Assembly (NCBI GenBank): GCA_025531455.1
Contig: JAMYHL010000183.1
Location: forward strand, 1-31,824
Source of the DNA: Apiotrichum sp. Y4204
Lineage: Eukaryota > Basidiomycota > Tremellomycetes > Trichosporonales > Trichosporonaceae
DNA length: 31,824 bases
Direction: 5' to 3'
Below are positions 19,735 to 29,589 of the stretch, piece after piece (position 1 is the first letter of the stretch; each line of letters opens with the position of its first letter). Position numbers and translations under genes: made by a program. Below the pieces are notes generated by a model. The model saw only the letters and a program-made list of their open reading frames with translations. It had not been told where the DNA came from and did not search any database.

Positions 19735-21739
19735 AACTTTATACCGAGTATCCCAAAAAAACATTCTTTTAGATGTTATTTTTTAATTATAAGTATGACA
19801 ATATATGGATCTTAGGTGTAAGTAATCAAAGTGATTGTTAAGGATGCCTAGCAAACATTTATTTAAGGAGGTGGAAACACCTAAAGCCATAGTATGCGTA
19901 TGTAGATGGCGATCCTAAGGGAAACTAAACTTTAAAACGCAGTGAACTGAAACATCTAAGTAACTGTAGGAAAGGAAATCAACCGAGACTCCATAAGTAG
20001 TGGCGAGCGAAAGTGGACTAGCCTAAAATTAATAACTATAATAGAATCATTTGGAAAACTGAGCCCATAGAAGGTAATAGTCCTGTATATTATGGTTATT
20101 AATAATAATAAAGTAGGGTGGAAGATAATCTGCTTCAAAAATTGGGGAACCATCCTCAAAGGCTAAGTATAAATGTTTAGCGATAGTGAAGAGTAACGTG
20201 AGTGAAAGGTGAAAAGAGGGTCGATGACTAGTGAAATAACTCCTGAATTAGCAATCATATAAGCAATTAAAGCATTACGGTAAATAATACAAGTAATGTA
20301 ATAATGTACCTTTTGTATAATGGGTTAGCGAGTTGATGGTAGTAGCAAGGTTAATAACCCTAGCGAAAGCGACTCACATGTTAAATGTGCAGGAATAGTT
20401 ACTGCCTTCAGACCCGAAACGCGGTGATCTATCCATGACCAGATTAGTAATTAGATCGAATGGTTCAATGTTGCAGTATTGTCCAATGAGTTGTGGATTG
20501 TCGGTGAAAGGCCAATCTGACTGCGATATAGCTGGTTCTCCTCGAAACATATTTAGGTATGACTTTCTGATTTAGATTTATGCGGGTACAGCACTGATTA
20601 CCATACTGAACGCTAATTTTTTAGTGTGACGTTTAATTGGGGGGTGTTGAAACTTTATCATTGGTTAATTAATCTCGGAAACAACATAAATTGATGCAGA
20701 AATTTCAGACTATTCATGATAAGGTGGATAGTCGAGACGGAAACAGCCGTGAACATAGAATAAGGTCCCAAAGTAATGATTAAGTGAAAATAAGGAGGTT
20801 GTGTTTCGAATACAACTATGAAGTTAGCTTGGAAGTTGCTATCTTTTAATGAAAGTGTAACAACTTAGTAGTCTAATGAAACATGGCACCGAAAATTAAC
20901 GGGTCTAGATCATTCACCGAAGCTATGTCTATATTATCATATAGGATTTAACTATTGATAACATAGGGTAGAGGAGCATTCAGTATGGTAGAAGAATAGT
21001 GTTTCATTATTTAGACATTACTGAAGAGATTATGCTAACATGAGTAACGTAGAAAGAAGTTATAATACTTCTCGCCGAATACGAAAGGGTTTCAAAGTAA
21101 TGTTAAACAGCTTTGATTTACAACGGCCTCTAAGATTGTACCTCTAAAGTTGCAATTGATGAGTTATAAATAGAAAGTCTTTGACCAAGAAAATAATTTT
21201 TATAAAACCGTACCCTAAACTGACACAAGTTCGTAGGTAGAGAATACTAAGGCGTAGAGATAATACTGTATAAGGAACTCGGCAAAATGCGTCCATACGT
21301 TTAACAATAAGGACGACCGCAATGGTGGCACAGAAACGTGAAGCACAACTGTTTACCAAAAACACAGGTATCTGCTATGTTTAATAACATTGTATAGGTG
21401 CTGAATCTTGTCCGATGTCCAGAGTATAATATTTGTAAAGAAAAAATAGGATAATAAAGTGTAATAGGTCTAGTACCTATTGCTGCCTATCTCTAGTAGT
21501 TATGAATAAAAGCTCGGATCAATGACAGACTTAACTATGAGGTTTTTAAGAGTAGCGAAATTAGAAAATATATTATGCGGTCCCAGGTAGTTAGGGTAAT
21601 CATTCAACCGTAATATTTTCGTTGTTCACTGCTCACACCAAATATTTTCGTAAAACATCATACGAAATGGTGTGCATCCCTCTATATGCTGGAACACCCT
21701 AAAGCTCAAAGTACTCGTAAAACGATGGAGAGTGACAAT

Positions 21740-21864
21740 CTTTGTTTTCCTTTCGGTTTTTCTATCTTTTCTCTATGGCATAGTTTACTATGTATCTTAA
21801 AGATGAAAAAACGATAGGAAAAGTTTCTGTCTTCATAAAGCGAAAGCGAAAAAGACAGAAAAAG
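21740..21864. repeat. Double-hairpin element, family A, copy 2 (inverted, within the rnl intron)
   Basis: The reverse complement matches 11182-11285 closely. It carries both the TTTCTGTCT/AGACAGAAA hairpin and the ATCTTTAAGAT / AAAAGATAGAAAAACCG section. Insertion in a ribozyme peripheral loop would be tolerated, which explains its survival. Confidence 0.65.
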
Positions 21865-21944
21865 ATGTAACAATGGGCAATCAGCAGGAAACCAAATCAT
21901 ATTTATATGAGAGTAGGATCCTCAGAGACTACACGAGGGAAATT

Positions 21945-22397
21945 TTATAAAACGGGGATAATGGTATCATATTTCCGAGATCGGTTCATTGTAGCTTTAA
22001 TAGCTAAAATTTTATCTAAACCAATTTCAGTAAGGTGCTCTTTATTGAGCATCATATTGTAGACATTTTTGAAACATTCAGCATCTAATGCTTTTTGTGT
22101 TTGAAGTGGGTATTGGTCTAATAAATCAAATAGAACCGGGAAATGTTTGAACGATCGAATTCGATATTGAACTTTAGTTGGACCATCATTAACGATGAGT
22201 CCAATGTTTCCAAAGAATGGAATGAATTTTTCCATTAATTCTTTGTCTCGAATATGTTGAGTGATAGCAAATTGTAATTGAACTTGATAACCAAGTCTCA
22301 TGGTGCTATTTTTAAGAACTCTGACATGAAAAGTTCTTTCACCATCAATGAAACCAGTAACCCAAGCAGGGTGTAGAATATTGGAATTAAATTTCAT
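21945..22397 (-). CDS. LAGLIDADG homing endonuclease encoded antisense to the rnl intron
   Basis: 150 aa, ATG at 22397. A single LAGLIDADG motif, WVTGFIDGE-x-TFHV, lies near the N-terminus. The remainder of one LAGLIDADG_1 domain follows: QVQLQFAITQHIRDKELM, YRIRSFKHF, LLDQYPLQTQKALD and LNKEHLTEIGL. One motif suggests it acts as a homodimer, or that it is the remaining half of a longer gene. It lies between the two P7 strands, in the P8 region, on the strand opposite to the ribozyme, so it needs its own minus-strand transcript. The motif residue after GE is AGA (22335-22337), normally Gly or Ala-like, which fits Ala and not Arg. Confidence 0.82.
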   Translation of the reverse strand: MKFNSNILHPAWVTGFIDGERTFHVRVLKNSTMRLGYQVQLQFAITQHIRDKELMEKFIPFFGNIGLIVNDGPTKVQYRIRSFKHFPVLFDLLDQYPLQTQKALDAECFKNVYNMMLNKEHLTEIGLDKILAIKATMNRSRKYDTIIPVL

Positions 22398-23535
22398 ATT
22401 AGGTATATAATTGCCTTCATTTAAAAAGCCTAGTAAATAAATTTGAACGGGTATTTAAAGGTCACACCCTACTTATAAAATTAAGATATAGTCCGATCTT
22501 GCATGAAAGTGTAAGCTAACATAATGAGCGAAATTCCTTGGCCGTTAAATGCGGTCCTGCATGAATAGAGTAATGATGCTTCAGCTGTCTCATACAGTAT
22601 CTCAGTGAAATTGAATTAGCCGTGAAGATGCGGTTTAAGTGTGGGTAGACGGGAAGACCCTATGCAGCTTTACTATAATCAGTTATTATTCGAATTTGAA
22701 ATAAGTGTAGCGTAGAGGGTAGTCGTAAGACGTTAATGAAACACCCTTATTAGCTTCAGATAAGAATTCATCCTTAAAAAGGTAAAAATGACTGACGGGT
22801 AGTTTAACTGGGACGGTTTCCTCCAATAGAGTATCGGAGGACTTCAAAGGTATGTTTATATTAGATGGATACTAATTCGTTATGTAGAACGTATAGAAAT
22901 GTAAAGGTAAAACATGCTTAACTGTGAGACTGATAAGTCGAACAGATACGTAAGTAGGACTTAGTGATCCGGTGATCCTTTATGGAAAGGTCATCGCTCA
23001 AGAAATAAAAGTTACGCTAGGGATAACAGGGTAATAGCTCTCGAGAGTTCATATTGTCAGAGCTGTTTGCCACCTCGATGTCGACTCACCTTATCCTCCT
23101 GGCGCATAATCTAGGAAGGGTTCTGCTGTTCGCAGATTAAAAAGGTACGCGAGTTGGGTTCAATACGATGTGAGTCAGTATGGTTCCTATCTTCCACACT
23201 AACGAATAGTCAAATTTAGATGGGTTCTTAGTACGAAAGGACCGGGATCTGCGTTTCTCTGGTGTACCAATTGTCAATATTGTTTACCATAGAGGTAATG
23301 CAATGCTTAATATTGGCACCGTTGGGTAGCTACAAACGTTAAGGATAAAAGCTGAAAGCATATAAGCTCTTGAAGCCTACTAAAGGCGACTATATTTGTA
23401 CTATTTTAGTACATGGTAAGAGATAGACTATCTCTTTGATAGGTCACATGTATAAACACCGAAATGTGTTATAGCTTAGTGATACTAATTTTCCAATTTA
23501 CTTACACCTACCATATATCCTTTTATTTTTTCTTA

Positions 23536-23640
23536 ACAGGGGAGGAACCCATGTTCCTGGGAACCCTTGTTCCTCACTGCCTGAGCGGAGCGAGGAAACT
23601 GCACGAGGGCAGCGAGGAAACTGCCTGAACGCAGCGAGGG
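23536..23640. repeat. GC-rich repeat cluster behind rnl
   Basis: GGGGAGGAACCC..GGGAACCC palindromes, then three tandem variants of the GCAGCGAGGAAACTGC type (CTGAGCGGAGCGAGGAAACTGC and similar). Family B sequence near the rnl 3' end, before trnC. Confidence 0.55.
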
Positions 23641-23662
23641 ACTATTTTATAGTTTTGTGTGC

Positions 23663-23731
23663 GGGCTCACTTGTGGTTCTTGGACCTAAATTGCAAATTT
23701 GGGGAGTAGGGTTCGATTCTCTATGAGCCCT
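23663..23731 (+). tRNA. trnC(gca): tRNA-Cys(GCA)
   Basis: Acceptor GGGCTCA/TGAGCCC, anticodon stem CTAAA/TTTGG with loop TTGCAAA (anticodon GCA), T loop TTCGATT. Confidence 0.92.
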
Positions 23732-23932
23732 TATTTTAAATATAAATTTAATTTTTAAACTATAGAAAAGTGGTACAAGTTACCTTATTTTATAAGTTAT
23801 TGCCTACGTGCCCTTAGGAAGGGATTTTCATTATTAATAAATAAGGATAGAATAAAAATGTAAAAATTAATATAAATAAAGGATGTTGCTCCGCGCCCGA
23901 TTTTTATAAAATTTAAAATAGGCTTAAAAGAA

Positions 23933-24003
23933 AAGGGCGTAGTATAATGGTAGTATAATCGATTCCAATCCGATTTGTGGAGGTTCAATTCCTTCCGTCC
24001 TTG
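23933..24003 (+). tRNA. trnW(cca): tRNA-Trp(CCA)
   Basis: Acceptor AAGGGCG/CGTCCTT, loop TTCCAAT (anticodon CCA), T loop TTCAATT. The CCA anticodon reads UGG only, so UGA is not a Trp codon here. Confidence 0.88.
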
Positions 24004-24093
24004 TAAAACTAAGATGTTTTATATATCTTAATAATAGTATTTCTTATGAAAATTTTTCTAAGAAAAAAGGATTAAACAAATTTTATATCACAT

Positions 24094-25554
24094 ATGTTAA
24101 CAAGATTATTATTAGTTCCTATTTTTAGAACATTAGTTATTCTCCCTATTAGAGAAGATAATAAAAAAACTATTAAACAAATTGCTCTAGCTAGATCTTT
24201 AATTAATTTTATTATTTCAATTCTATTATGGGGAGAATTTGATTCTAGTTCATTACAATACCAATTTGTACAAGAATTCAACCATTTAAGTTTCTGCCAT
24301 TTCCATGTTGGAGTAGACGGAATTAGTTTATATTTTGTACTTTTAACTACATTTATTACACCATTATGTCTACTGGCTAATTGGGATAACTTAAATTTTG
24401 GTTATAAATACTTCTTTATTGCTTTCTTACTAATGGAAACATTACTAATTGCTGTTTTTGTAGTTTTAGATCTTATGTTATTCTATATCTTTTTCGAAGC
24501 TGTTTTAATTCCTATGTTCCTAGTAGTAGGAATTTGGGGTGGTTCATCCACAAGAATTCGAGCTTCTTTCTTATTATTTTTATACACATTAGCAGGGTCA
24601 TTATTTATGCTTCTAGCTATTATGGTAATTTACAATAATGTTGGAAGTACAGATTTTACAATGCTTTCTTTAGCAAATATTAATTTAGAAAGCCAAAAAA
24701 TTCTATGGTTAGCCTTTTTCTTATCCTTTGCTATTAAAACTCCTTTAAGACCTTTCCATATGTGGTTACCTCGAGCTCATGCTGAAGCACCTTTAGCTGG
24801 GTCTATTTTACTAGCAGGTTTATTCCTAAAACTTGCAACATACGGGTTTTTACGAGTATTAATTAATTTCTTACCTGATGCAACAAATTATTTCTCACCT
24901 TTAGTACAAACAATTGCTATTGTTACACTAATTTATTCATCGTTAGCAACAATTCGACAATCAGATTTCAAAAGATTAGTTGCGTATTCTTCTATTAGTC
25001 ACATGGCTATTGTTGTATTAGGATTATTCTCAAATACTATTATTGGTATTGAAGGAGCAATTTTATTATCTATTGCTCATGGTTTCATTTCACCCGCTAT
25101 GTTCACACTAGTAGGTGGTGTTCTATATGATCGAAGACATACTCGAATTATTCGATACTATCGAGGAACAGCTGTATATATGCCAGTTTTTGCCTTACTG
25201 TTCTTCTTAGCAACTATCGCTAATATGGGTATTCCATTATCGCTAAATTGGGCTGGAGAATTTATGTCATTAGCAGGTGTTTTCCAACGATCACCTGTTG
25301 TTGCTGTTTTAGGTTCAACTGGTATTGTATTATCTGCATGTTATAGTATTTTCTTATTTAACCGAATTAGTTTTGGTGCATACTCACAATATCTACCTAA
25401 ATTAAATGATGTATCTCGACGAGAGTTTATTTTACTATTTGCACTATTATTACCAGCTTTTGCTCTAGGTATTTTCCCAAACGTTATTCTAAATGATTTA
25501 CATATGTCTGTTAGAGAACTATTATACACATCTATCCCCACGGCGCTCGGATAA
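24094..25554 (+). CDS. nad4: NADH dehydrogenase subunit 4
   Basis: 486 aa, ATG, TAA. It is a proton-pumping antiporter-like subunit of complex I with about 14 membrane segments. Motifs: LLFYIFFEAVLIPMFL (Glu in helix 5), PFHMWLPRAHAEAPLAGS, DFK-x-LVAYSSISHM, VLYDR-x-HTRIIRYYRG and NWAGEFMSL. It has nine AGA codons, none at a conserved Arg. The one in DFK-x-LVAYSS (24973-24975) is Ala or Ser in relatives. The known arginines of WLPRAHAEAP, YDR and RIIRYYR are CGA. ATCCCC occurs five codons before the stop, inside the coding sequence. Confidence 0.96.
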   Translation: MLTRLLLVPIFRTLVILPIREDNKKTIKQIALARSLINFIISILLWGEFDSSSLQYQFVQEFNHLSFCHFHVGVDGISLYFVLLTTFITPLCLLANWDNLNFGYKYFFIAFLLMETLLIAVFVVLDLMLFYIFFEAVLIPMFLVVGIWGGSSTRIRASFLLFLYTLAGSLFMLLAIMVIYNNVGSTDFTMLSLANINLESQKILWLAFFLSFAIKTPLRPFHMWLPRAHAEAPLAGSILLAGLFLKLATYGFLRVLINFLPDATNYFSPLVQTIAIVTLIYSSLATIRQSDFKRLVAYSSISHMAIVVLGLFSNTIIGIEGAILLSIAHGFISPAMFTLVGGVLYDRRHTRIIRYYRGTAVYMPVFALLFFLATIANMGIPLSLNWAGEFMSLAGVFQRSPVVAVLGSTGIVLSACYSIFLFNRISFGAYSQYLPKLNDVSRREFILLFALLLPAFALGIFPNVILNDLHMSVRELLYTSIPTALG

Positions 25555-25656
25555 AATAACCTAGTTTTAAATATTTTTAATTGAAAATGTTGCGGAGCTT
25601 TTTAATAAAATAAAAATCAAAATAAAAGAAAGAGGAAATGTAAAAATAAAAGAAAA

Positions 25657-25730
25657 GGGATGATAGTATAATTGGTTAATACACCATTTTGTCAAGATGG
25701 GTTATGGCGGTTCGAGTCCGCTTCATCTCG
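25657..25730 (+). tRNA. trnD(gtc): tRNA-Asp(GUC)
   Basis: Acceptor GGGATGA/TCATCTC, anticodon stem CCATT/GATGG with loop TTGTCAA (anticodon GTC), T arm GGCGG-TTCGAGT-CCGCT. Confidence 0.93.
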
Positions 25731-25795
25731 ATTTTGTCCAGCGGACCAATACCGAAATTTAAATTTAAATTTATATAAAGTTGCCGATCTATGTG

Positions 25796-25923
25796 GGAGA
25801 GATTAGATTAGCGGTTAGATCATTGTGCTTACAACACAAAGGCAGAGGTTCGATTCCTCTATCTCTTACAGTCCTGATCTACAGAACAAATTTTCGTCTT
25901 ATGAAACTCGAAACTTCGTATTT
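25796..25923. repeat. Inverted repeat arm 2 (contains plus-strand trnV)
   Basis: Reverse complement of 13551-13678 with two mismatches by eye. It includes the tRNA and about 55 nt of shared 3' flank (AGTCCTGATCTACAGAAC and onward). Confidence 0.85.
25797..25868 (+). tRNA. trnV(tac): tRNA-Val(UAC), copy 2
   Basis: Same 72 nt as the minus-strand copy at 13606-13677: acceptor GAGAGAT/ATCTCTT, loop CTTACAA, T arm AGAGG-TTCGATT-CCTCT. Confidence 0.92.
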
Positions 25924-26114
25924 ACTTAGATTTATTATAATATGTTAATAAGGAATAGCAGTTAGGATCGGCCCTAAAAGTAGGATATCTCTAATATATA
26001 AGATACCCTCATGTATTAATTCTGTAAAATACAGAAAATGATTTATATATATCATCGGTTAATTTAATTAACTTGCTTTATTATACTAGAACCATATGGA
26101 ATTTTATATCTAAT

Positions 26115-26381
26115 ATGACACTATCACTAGTCTTATTTCTCATTGGGATTTTAGGTTTTATCCTTAATCGAAAAAATATTATTCTAATGATTATCTCTAT
26201 TGAAATGATGTTACTTGCTGTTACATTACTTGTATTAGTTAGCTCATATCAATTCGACGATATTATGGGTCAAACATATTCAGTATTTATTATTGCTATT
26301 GCTGGAGCAGAAAGTGCAATTGGATTAGGTATTTTAGTAGCATACTACCGATTACGAGGTAATATTTCATTACGAACATAA
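26115..26381 (+). CDS. nad4L: NADH dehydrogenase subunit 4L
   Basis: 88 aa from the ATG at 26115 ([15 protein letters not shown]); the open frame runs further upstream but is unconserved. It is a complex I membrane subunit with three helices. Motifs: [19 protein letters not shown] with the buried Glu, and [19 protein letters not shown] with the second Glu. No AGA codons in the chosen CDS; the Arg of NRKN is CGA. The TAA overlaps the nad5 ATG by one base, as in many fungi, implying a joint transcript. Confidence 0.95.
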   Translation: MTLSLVLFLIGILGFILNRKNIILMIISIEMMLLAVTLLVLVSSYQFDDIMGQTYSVFIIAIAGAESAIGLGILVAYYRLRGNISLRT

Positions 26382-29300
26382 TGTATCTATCAATTCTTGC
26401 ACTTCCTTTATTTGGATCAGCAACAGCTGGTCTACTTGGACGAAAATTAGGTGTAACTGGTGCCCACATTGTTACTACTGGTTGTTTAATGGCTAGTGCT
26501 TTATTAGCATTAGTAGCATTCTACGAAGTAGGATTATGTAACTCACCTGTTTCAATTAACCTATTTAGCTGGATCGATTCAGAATCTTTATTAGTACAAT
26601 GGGGGTTCTTATTCGACAGTTTAACAGTATCTATGTTACTCCCAGTATTAATTGTATCATCGCTGGTACATCTATATTCAATCTCATATATGGCTGAAGA
26701 TCCTCATAACCAACGATTCTTCTCATACCTATCTATGTTCACTTTTTTCATGCTTGTTTTAGTAGCAGGAGATAACTATCTTATCCTATTCGTAGGATGG
26801 GAAGGAATTGGTATCTCTTCATACCTACTTATTAATTTCTGGTATACTCGAATTCAAGCTAATAAATCAGGTATTAAAGCTTTAACTGTAAACCGAGTTG
26901 GTGATATGGGACTATCTATTGGATTCTTTGCTATTCTATGGGTTTTTGGAAATGTTGATTATGCTACAGTATTTAGAGTGGCTCCTTACATTAATGAAAC
27001 AGCTATCACTATTATCGGGTTATTACTTTTAGTAGGAGCTATGGCAAAATCAGCTCAATTTGGACTACATACTTGGCTTCCAGATAGAATGGAGGGTCAA
27101 CGATTAAATTTTTTAATGTTCTTATCTGTAGCCATGTGTGTTTTCTTTTTTGAAAAAGATACTAGTTTAGTCATGCAATGTAGACTACCTTCTTTAATTT
27201 TAAATTTATCTAAAAAAGAATTAGAAATTATTACTGGTTGTATGCTAGGAGATGGTAATTTATCCTATAATAATCGTACACGAGATAGAAAAAGAGGTAA
27301 AATTGGGCCATCTACGGGGAATTGTCGATACGCTATGACTATGGATGTTTTTTCATTTAACTACTTAAATAAATTGTTTAATGAAATTTTCAGTCAATAT
27401 TCAAATACAGGTTTAATTCCTTATCCAAACCCTGACTTACCTCAACATAAAGATAAAGCTATTACACAATACAATTTTTCAACTCGATCTCTACCGATCT
27501 TTACAAGACTTCATTCAATTTGGTATAATTATGATAGAGAGTCAAATAAATATGTAAAAATTGTACCTTTATTAATTAGAGACATGTTTTCTCCCTTATC
27601 TTTAGCTCACTGGATTATGCAAGACGGATATTTTGATAGTAATGGTCGAACACAAACTATTCTTCTATGTACAGAATCTTTCACTAAAGGAGAATGTATT
27701 ATGTTACAAGATTTATTAAAAACTTTCGGTATTGTTTCAACCCTAAAAATTCGAAATAAATCAAAAGACACATATCGAATTCGTATCTCTAAGAAAAGTA
27801 TGCCACTAGTGCGTGAATTAGTCCGACCACATATTCACCCTGATTTTATCTACAAATTAGGTAAATAAGTATCATGAATTTAAAGTAGAAACAGAGGTTG
27901 GGCCCTCTATAAACTTCACTATATGCTGGAAACCCCTAAAGTCTATAGTACTCTTAAGATTATTCATTTTACGCAATTTAAGAGTAAAAATCTATATGAA
28001 TGCAACAATGGGCAATCAGCAGGAAACCAGGTTACACATCCAGTGTAATAGTAGGATCCTCAGAGACTATACGTGAAGCTCTGCAAATATGTTAGAGATG
28101 ATATAGTCCGACCAATAAAGAAACTTATTGCTTCATTAAGCAACAACTTAATGAAGAGGTAATTTATTATGCGTACACTGATATTTTATTAACATTTATT
28201 GCCAACTCCTGTTTCTGCTCTTATTCATGCTGCTACACTAGTAACAGCTGGAGTATACTTAATGCTACGGTCATCTCCTATTATTGAATACGGTCCAACA
28301 GTATTATTAGTTATTACATGGGTTGGTGCTCTTACAGCATTCTTCGCAGCTACAACAGGTCTTCTACAAAATGACTTAAAACGAGTAATTGCTTATTCAA
28401 CTTGTTCACAAATGGGTTATCTTTTCATGGCAGTAGGTCTATCACAATACAACGTAGCACTATTCCATCTTGTTAACCATGCTTTCTTCAAAAGATTACT
28501 ATTCTTAGCAGCAGGTGCAGTAATTCATGGAATGGCTGATCAACAAGATTTACGACGACTTGGTGGATTAGTTAATTTCCTACCCTTTACATATACAGCT
28601 ATGTTAATTGGATCTCTGTCTTTAATGGCATTCCCGTTCTTAACAGGGTTCTATTCTAAAGATCTTATCTTAGAAGTAGCTCTTGGACAATATCAAGTAT
28701 CTGGAAATGCTGCATATTGGTTAGGAACAATTTCTGCTGTATTTACTAGATTCTATAGTTTCCGATTAATCTCATTAACTTTCTTCACAGTTCCTAATGC
28801 GCCTAAAGGTGACTACCTACATGCACATGAGGCTCCTATGATTATTGTATTCCCTTTAGTAATTCTATCTATCCTATCTGTAGTATTTGGATATGTTGCT
28901 AAAGATGCTTTTGTAGGAGTAGGTACAGATTTCCTATCAACAGCCTTATTCCAACACCCTGACCATATTTCGCTAATTGAAGCAGAATTTGGTTTACCAC
29001 TAGTACTAAAACTTCTACCTGCAATTGGTAGCTTCTTTGGGGCAGGATTAGCGTTATACCTATATCATGTTGCACCATTATTTACAATCCACTTAACTGA
29101 TAGTACTTTAGGTAAAACTGTATATGCTTTCTTAAATGGTAAATGGTTAATTGATAATGTATATAACGGGTACATTATTAATGGTGGGCTAAAATTAGGA
29201 CACACTATCTCTAAAGTAATTGATCGAGGTATTATTGAATTAGTTGGACCATTTGGACTAAGTAATGCACTAACAAACACAAGTCGAAATATTGCAAGCT

Positions 29301-29485
29301 ATGATACAGGTATTATTACAAGTTACGCTTTATACATCATTTTAGGATTAATTTCTTTCTTATTTGTACTTTTCACGCCGGTTTTACTGAATACTACACT
29401 AGATTCAATTTTTGGAGGGGACATTGGCCTAATCTTAGTGTACCTAAGTACTTTAGTACTACTACCTTCAGTATTAGAGAGTTAA
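26381..29485 (+). CDS. nad5: NADH dehydrogenase subunit 5 (two exons)
   Basis: Exons 26381-27097 and 28202-29485 give 666 aa with TAA. It is the largest antiporter-like proton pump of complex I. Exon 1: [44 protein letters not shown] and [12 protein letters not shown]. Exon 2: [46 protein letters not shown] and FT-x-FYSFRL. The four exonic AGA codons include the invariant Ala of PDAMEGPTP (27086-27088), the Ala of FFKALLF (28493-28495) and of FTAFYSF (28748-28750), and one in VF-x-VAPYINE. Arginines such as [25 protein letters not shown] and DRG are CGA, and RSSP is CGG. A weaker AATCCC follows the stop. Confidence 0.96.
27098..27868 (+). CDS. LAGLIDADG homing endonuclease (type 2) in the nad5 intron
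   Basis: In frame with nad5 exon 1. The LAGLIDADG_2-type domain has motif 1 [11 protein letters not shown] (nt 27236 on) and motif 2 [12 protein letters not shown] (nt 27605 on), with [19 protein letters not shown] between and a C-terminal block ([21 protein letters not shown]). This family is distinct from the cox1 intron enzymes and is usual for this nad5 and rnl intron type. It should promote homing into the nad5 site. It ends in TAA before the ribozyme core. Confidence 0.88.
   Translation, partial: QRLNFLMFLSVAMCVFFFEKDTSLVMQCRLPSLILNLSKKELEIITGCMLGDGNLSYNNRTRDRKRGKIGPSTGNCRYAMTMDVFSFNYLNKLFNEIFSQYSNTGLIPYPNPDLPQHKDKAITQYNFSTRSLPIFTRLHSIWYNYDRESNKYVKIVPLLIRDMFSPLSLAHWIMQDGYFDSNGRTQTILLCTESFTKGECIMLQDLLKTFGIVSTLKIRNKSKDTYRIRISKKSMPLVRELVRPHIHPDFIYKLGK
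27098..28201 (+). other. Group I intron in nad5
   Basis: Sits between MEGGT and PTPVS; it follows exon T and ends in G28201. The exon-pairing sequence GCCCTC (27902-27907) pairs with exon GAGGGT, ending in U.G, and lies downstream of the ORF, so the ORF occupies the P1 loop. P7 strands lie in TCAGAGACTATACG (28060-28073) and GATATAGTCC (28100-28109). Long blocks match the rnl intron. Confidence 0.88.
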
Positions 29486-29589
29486 TCCCATACTCACAAG
29501 AAACTTTTAAATACTTCATAATAAATATTTATAATCTTAGCTGGTATGAATTAATTTCTACTATTAGAATATACTTATTTTTTACTATT

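Larger units (their letters stand above)
21554..22526 (+). other. Group I intron in rnl (position equivalent to L1931)
   Basis: Inserted between AAGAGT and AGCGAAATTCC in the conserved centre of LSU rRNA; it follows exon T and ends in G22526. P7 strands lie in TCAGAGACTACACG (21922-21935) and AAGATATAGTCC (22483-22494). It also has the blocks TGCTGGAACACCCTAAAGC (about 21688) and GGGCAATCAGCAGGAAACC (about 21875), shared nearly word for word with the nad5 intron. A double-hairpin element sits in a peripheral loop. The endonuclease gene is on the opposite strand. The first bases repeat part of exon 2. Confidence 0.82.
19812..23510 (+). rRNA. rnl: Large subunit ribosomal RNA (with one intron)
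   Basis: The 5' end TAGGTGTAAGTAATCAAA pairs with the 3' end TTTACTTACACCTA. Landmarks: GATGCCTAGC; GGCGATCCTAAGGG; AGTGGCGAGCGAAAG; AGTAACGTGAGTGAAAGG; AGACCCGAAACG; GATATAGCTGGTTCTCC; ACCGATAACG-like segments; the central TAACTATGAGG before the intron; then AGCGAAATTCCTTG, CGGGAAGACCCTATG, GGGACGGTTTCC, GGGATAACAGGGTAAT, the peptidyl-transferase segment and TAGTACGAAAGGACC (sarcin-ricin region nearby). Exons are 19812-21553 and 22527-23510. The ends are approximate. Confidence 0.92.

Noticed and set aside
23933..24003. Use of the mould mitochondrial code (TGA as Trp)
   Set aside because: The Trp tRNA has anticodon CCA, core genes use TGG, and no conserved Trp position needs TGA.
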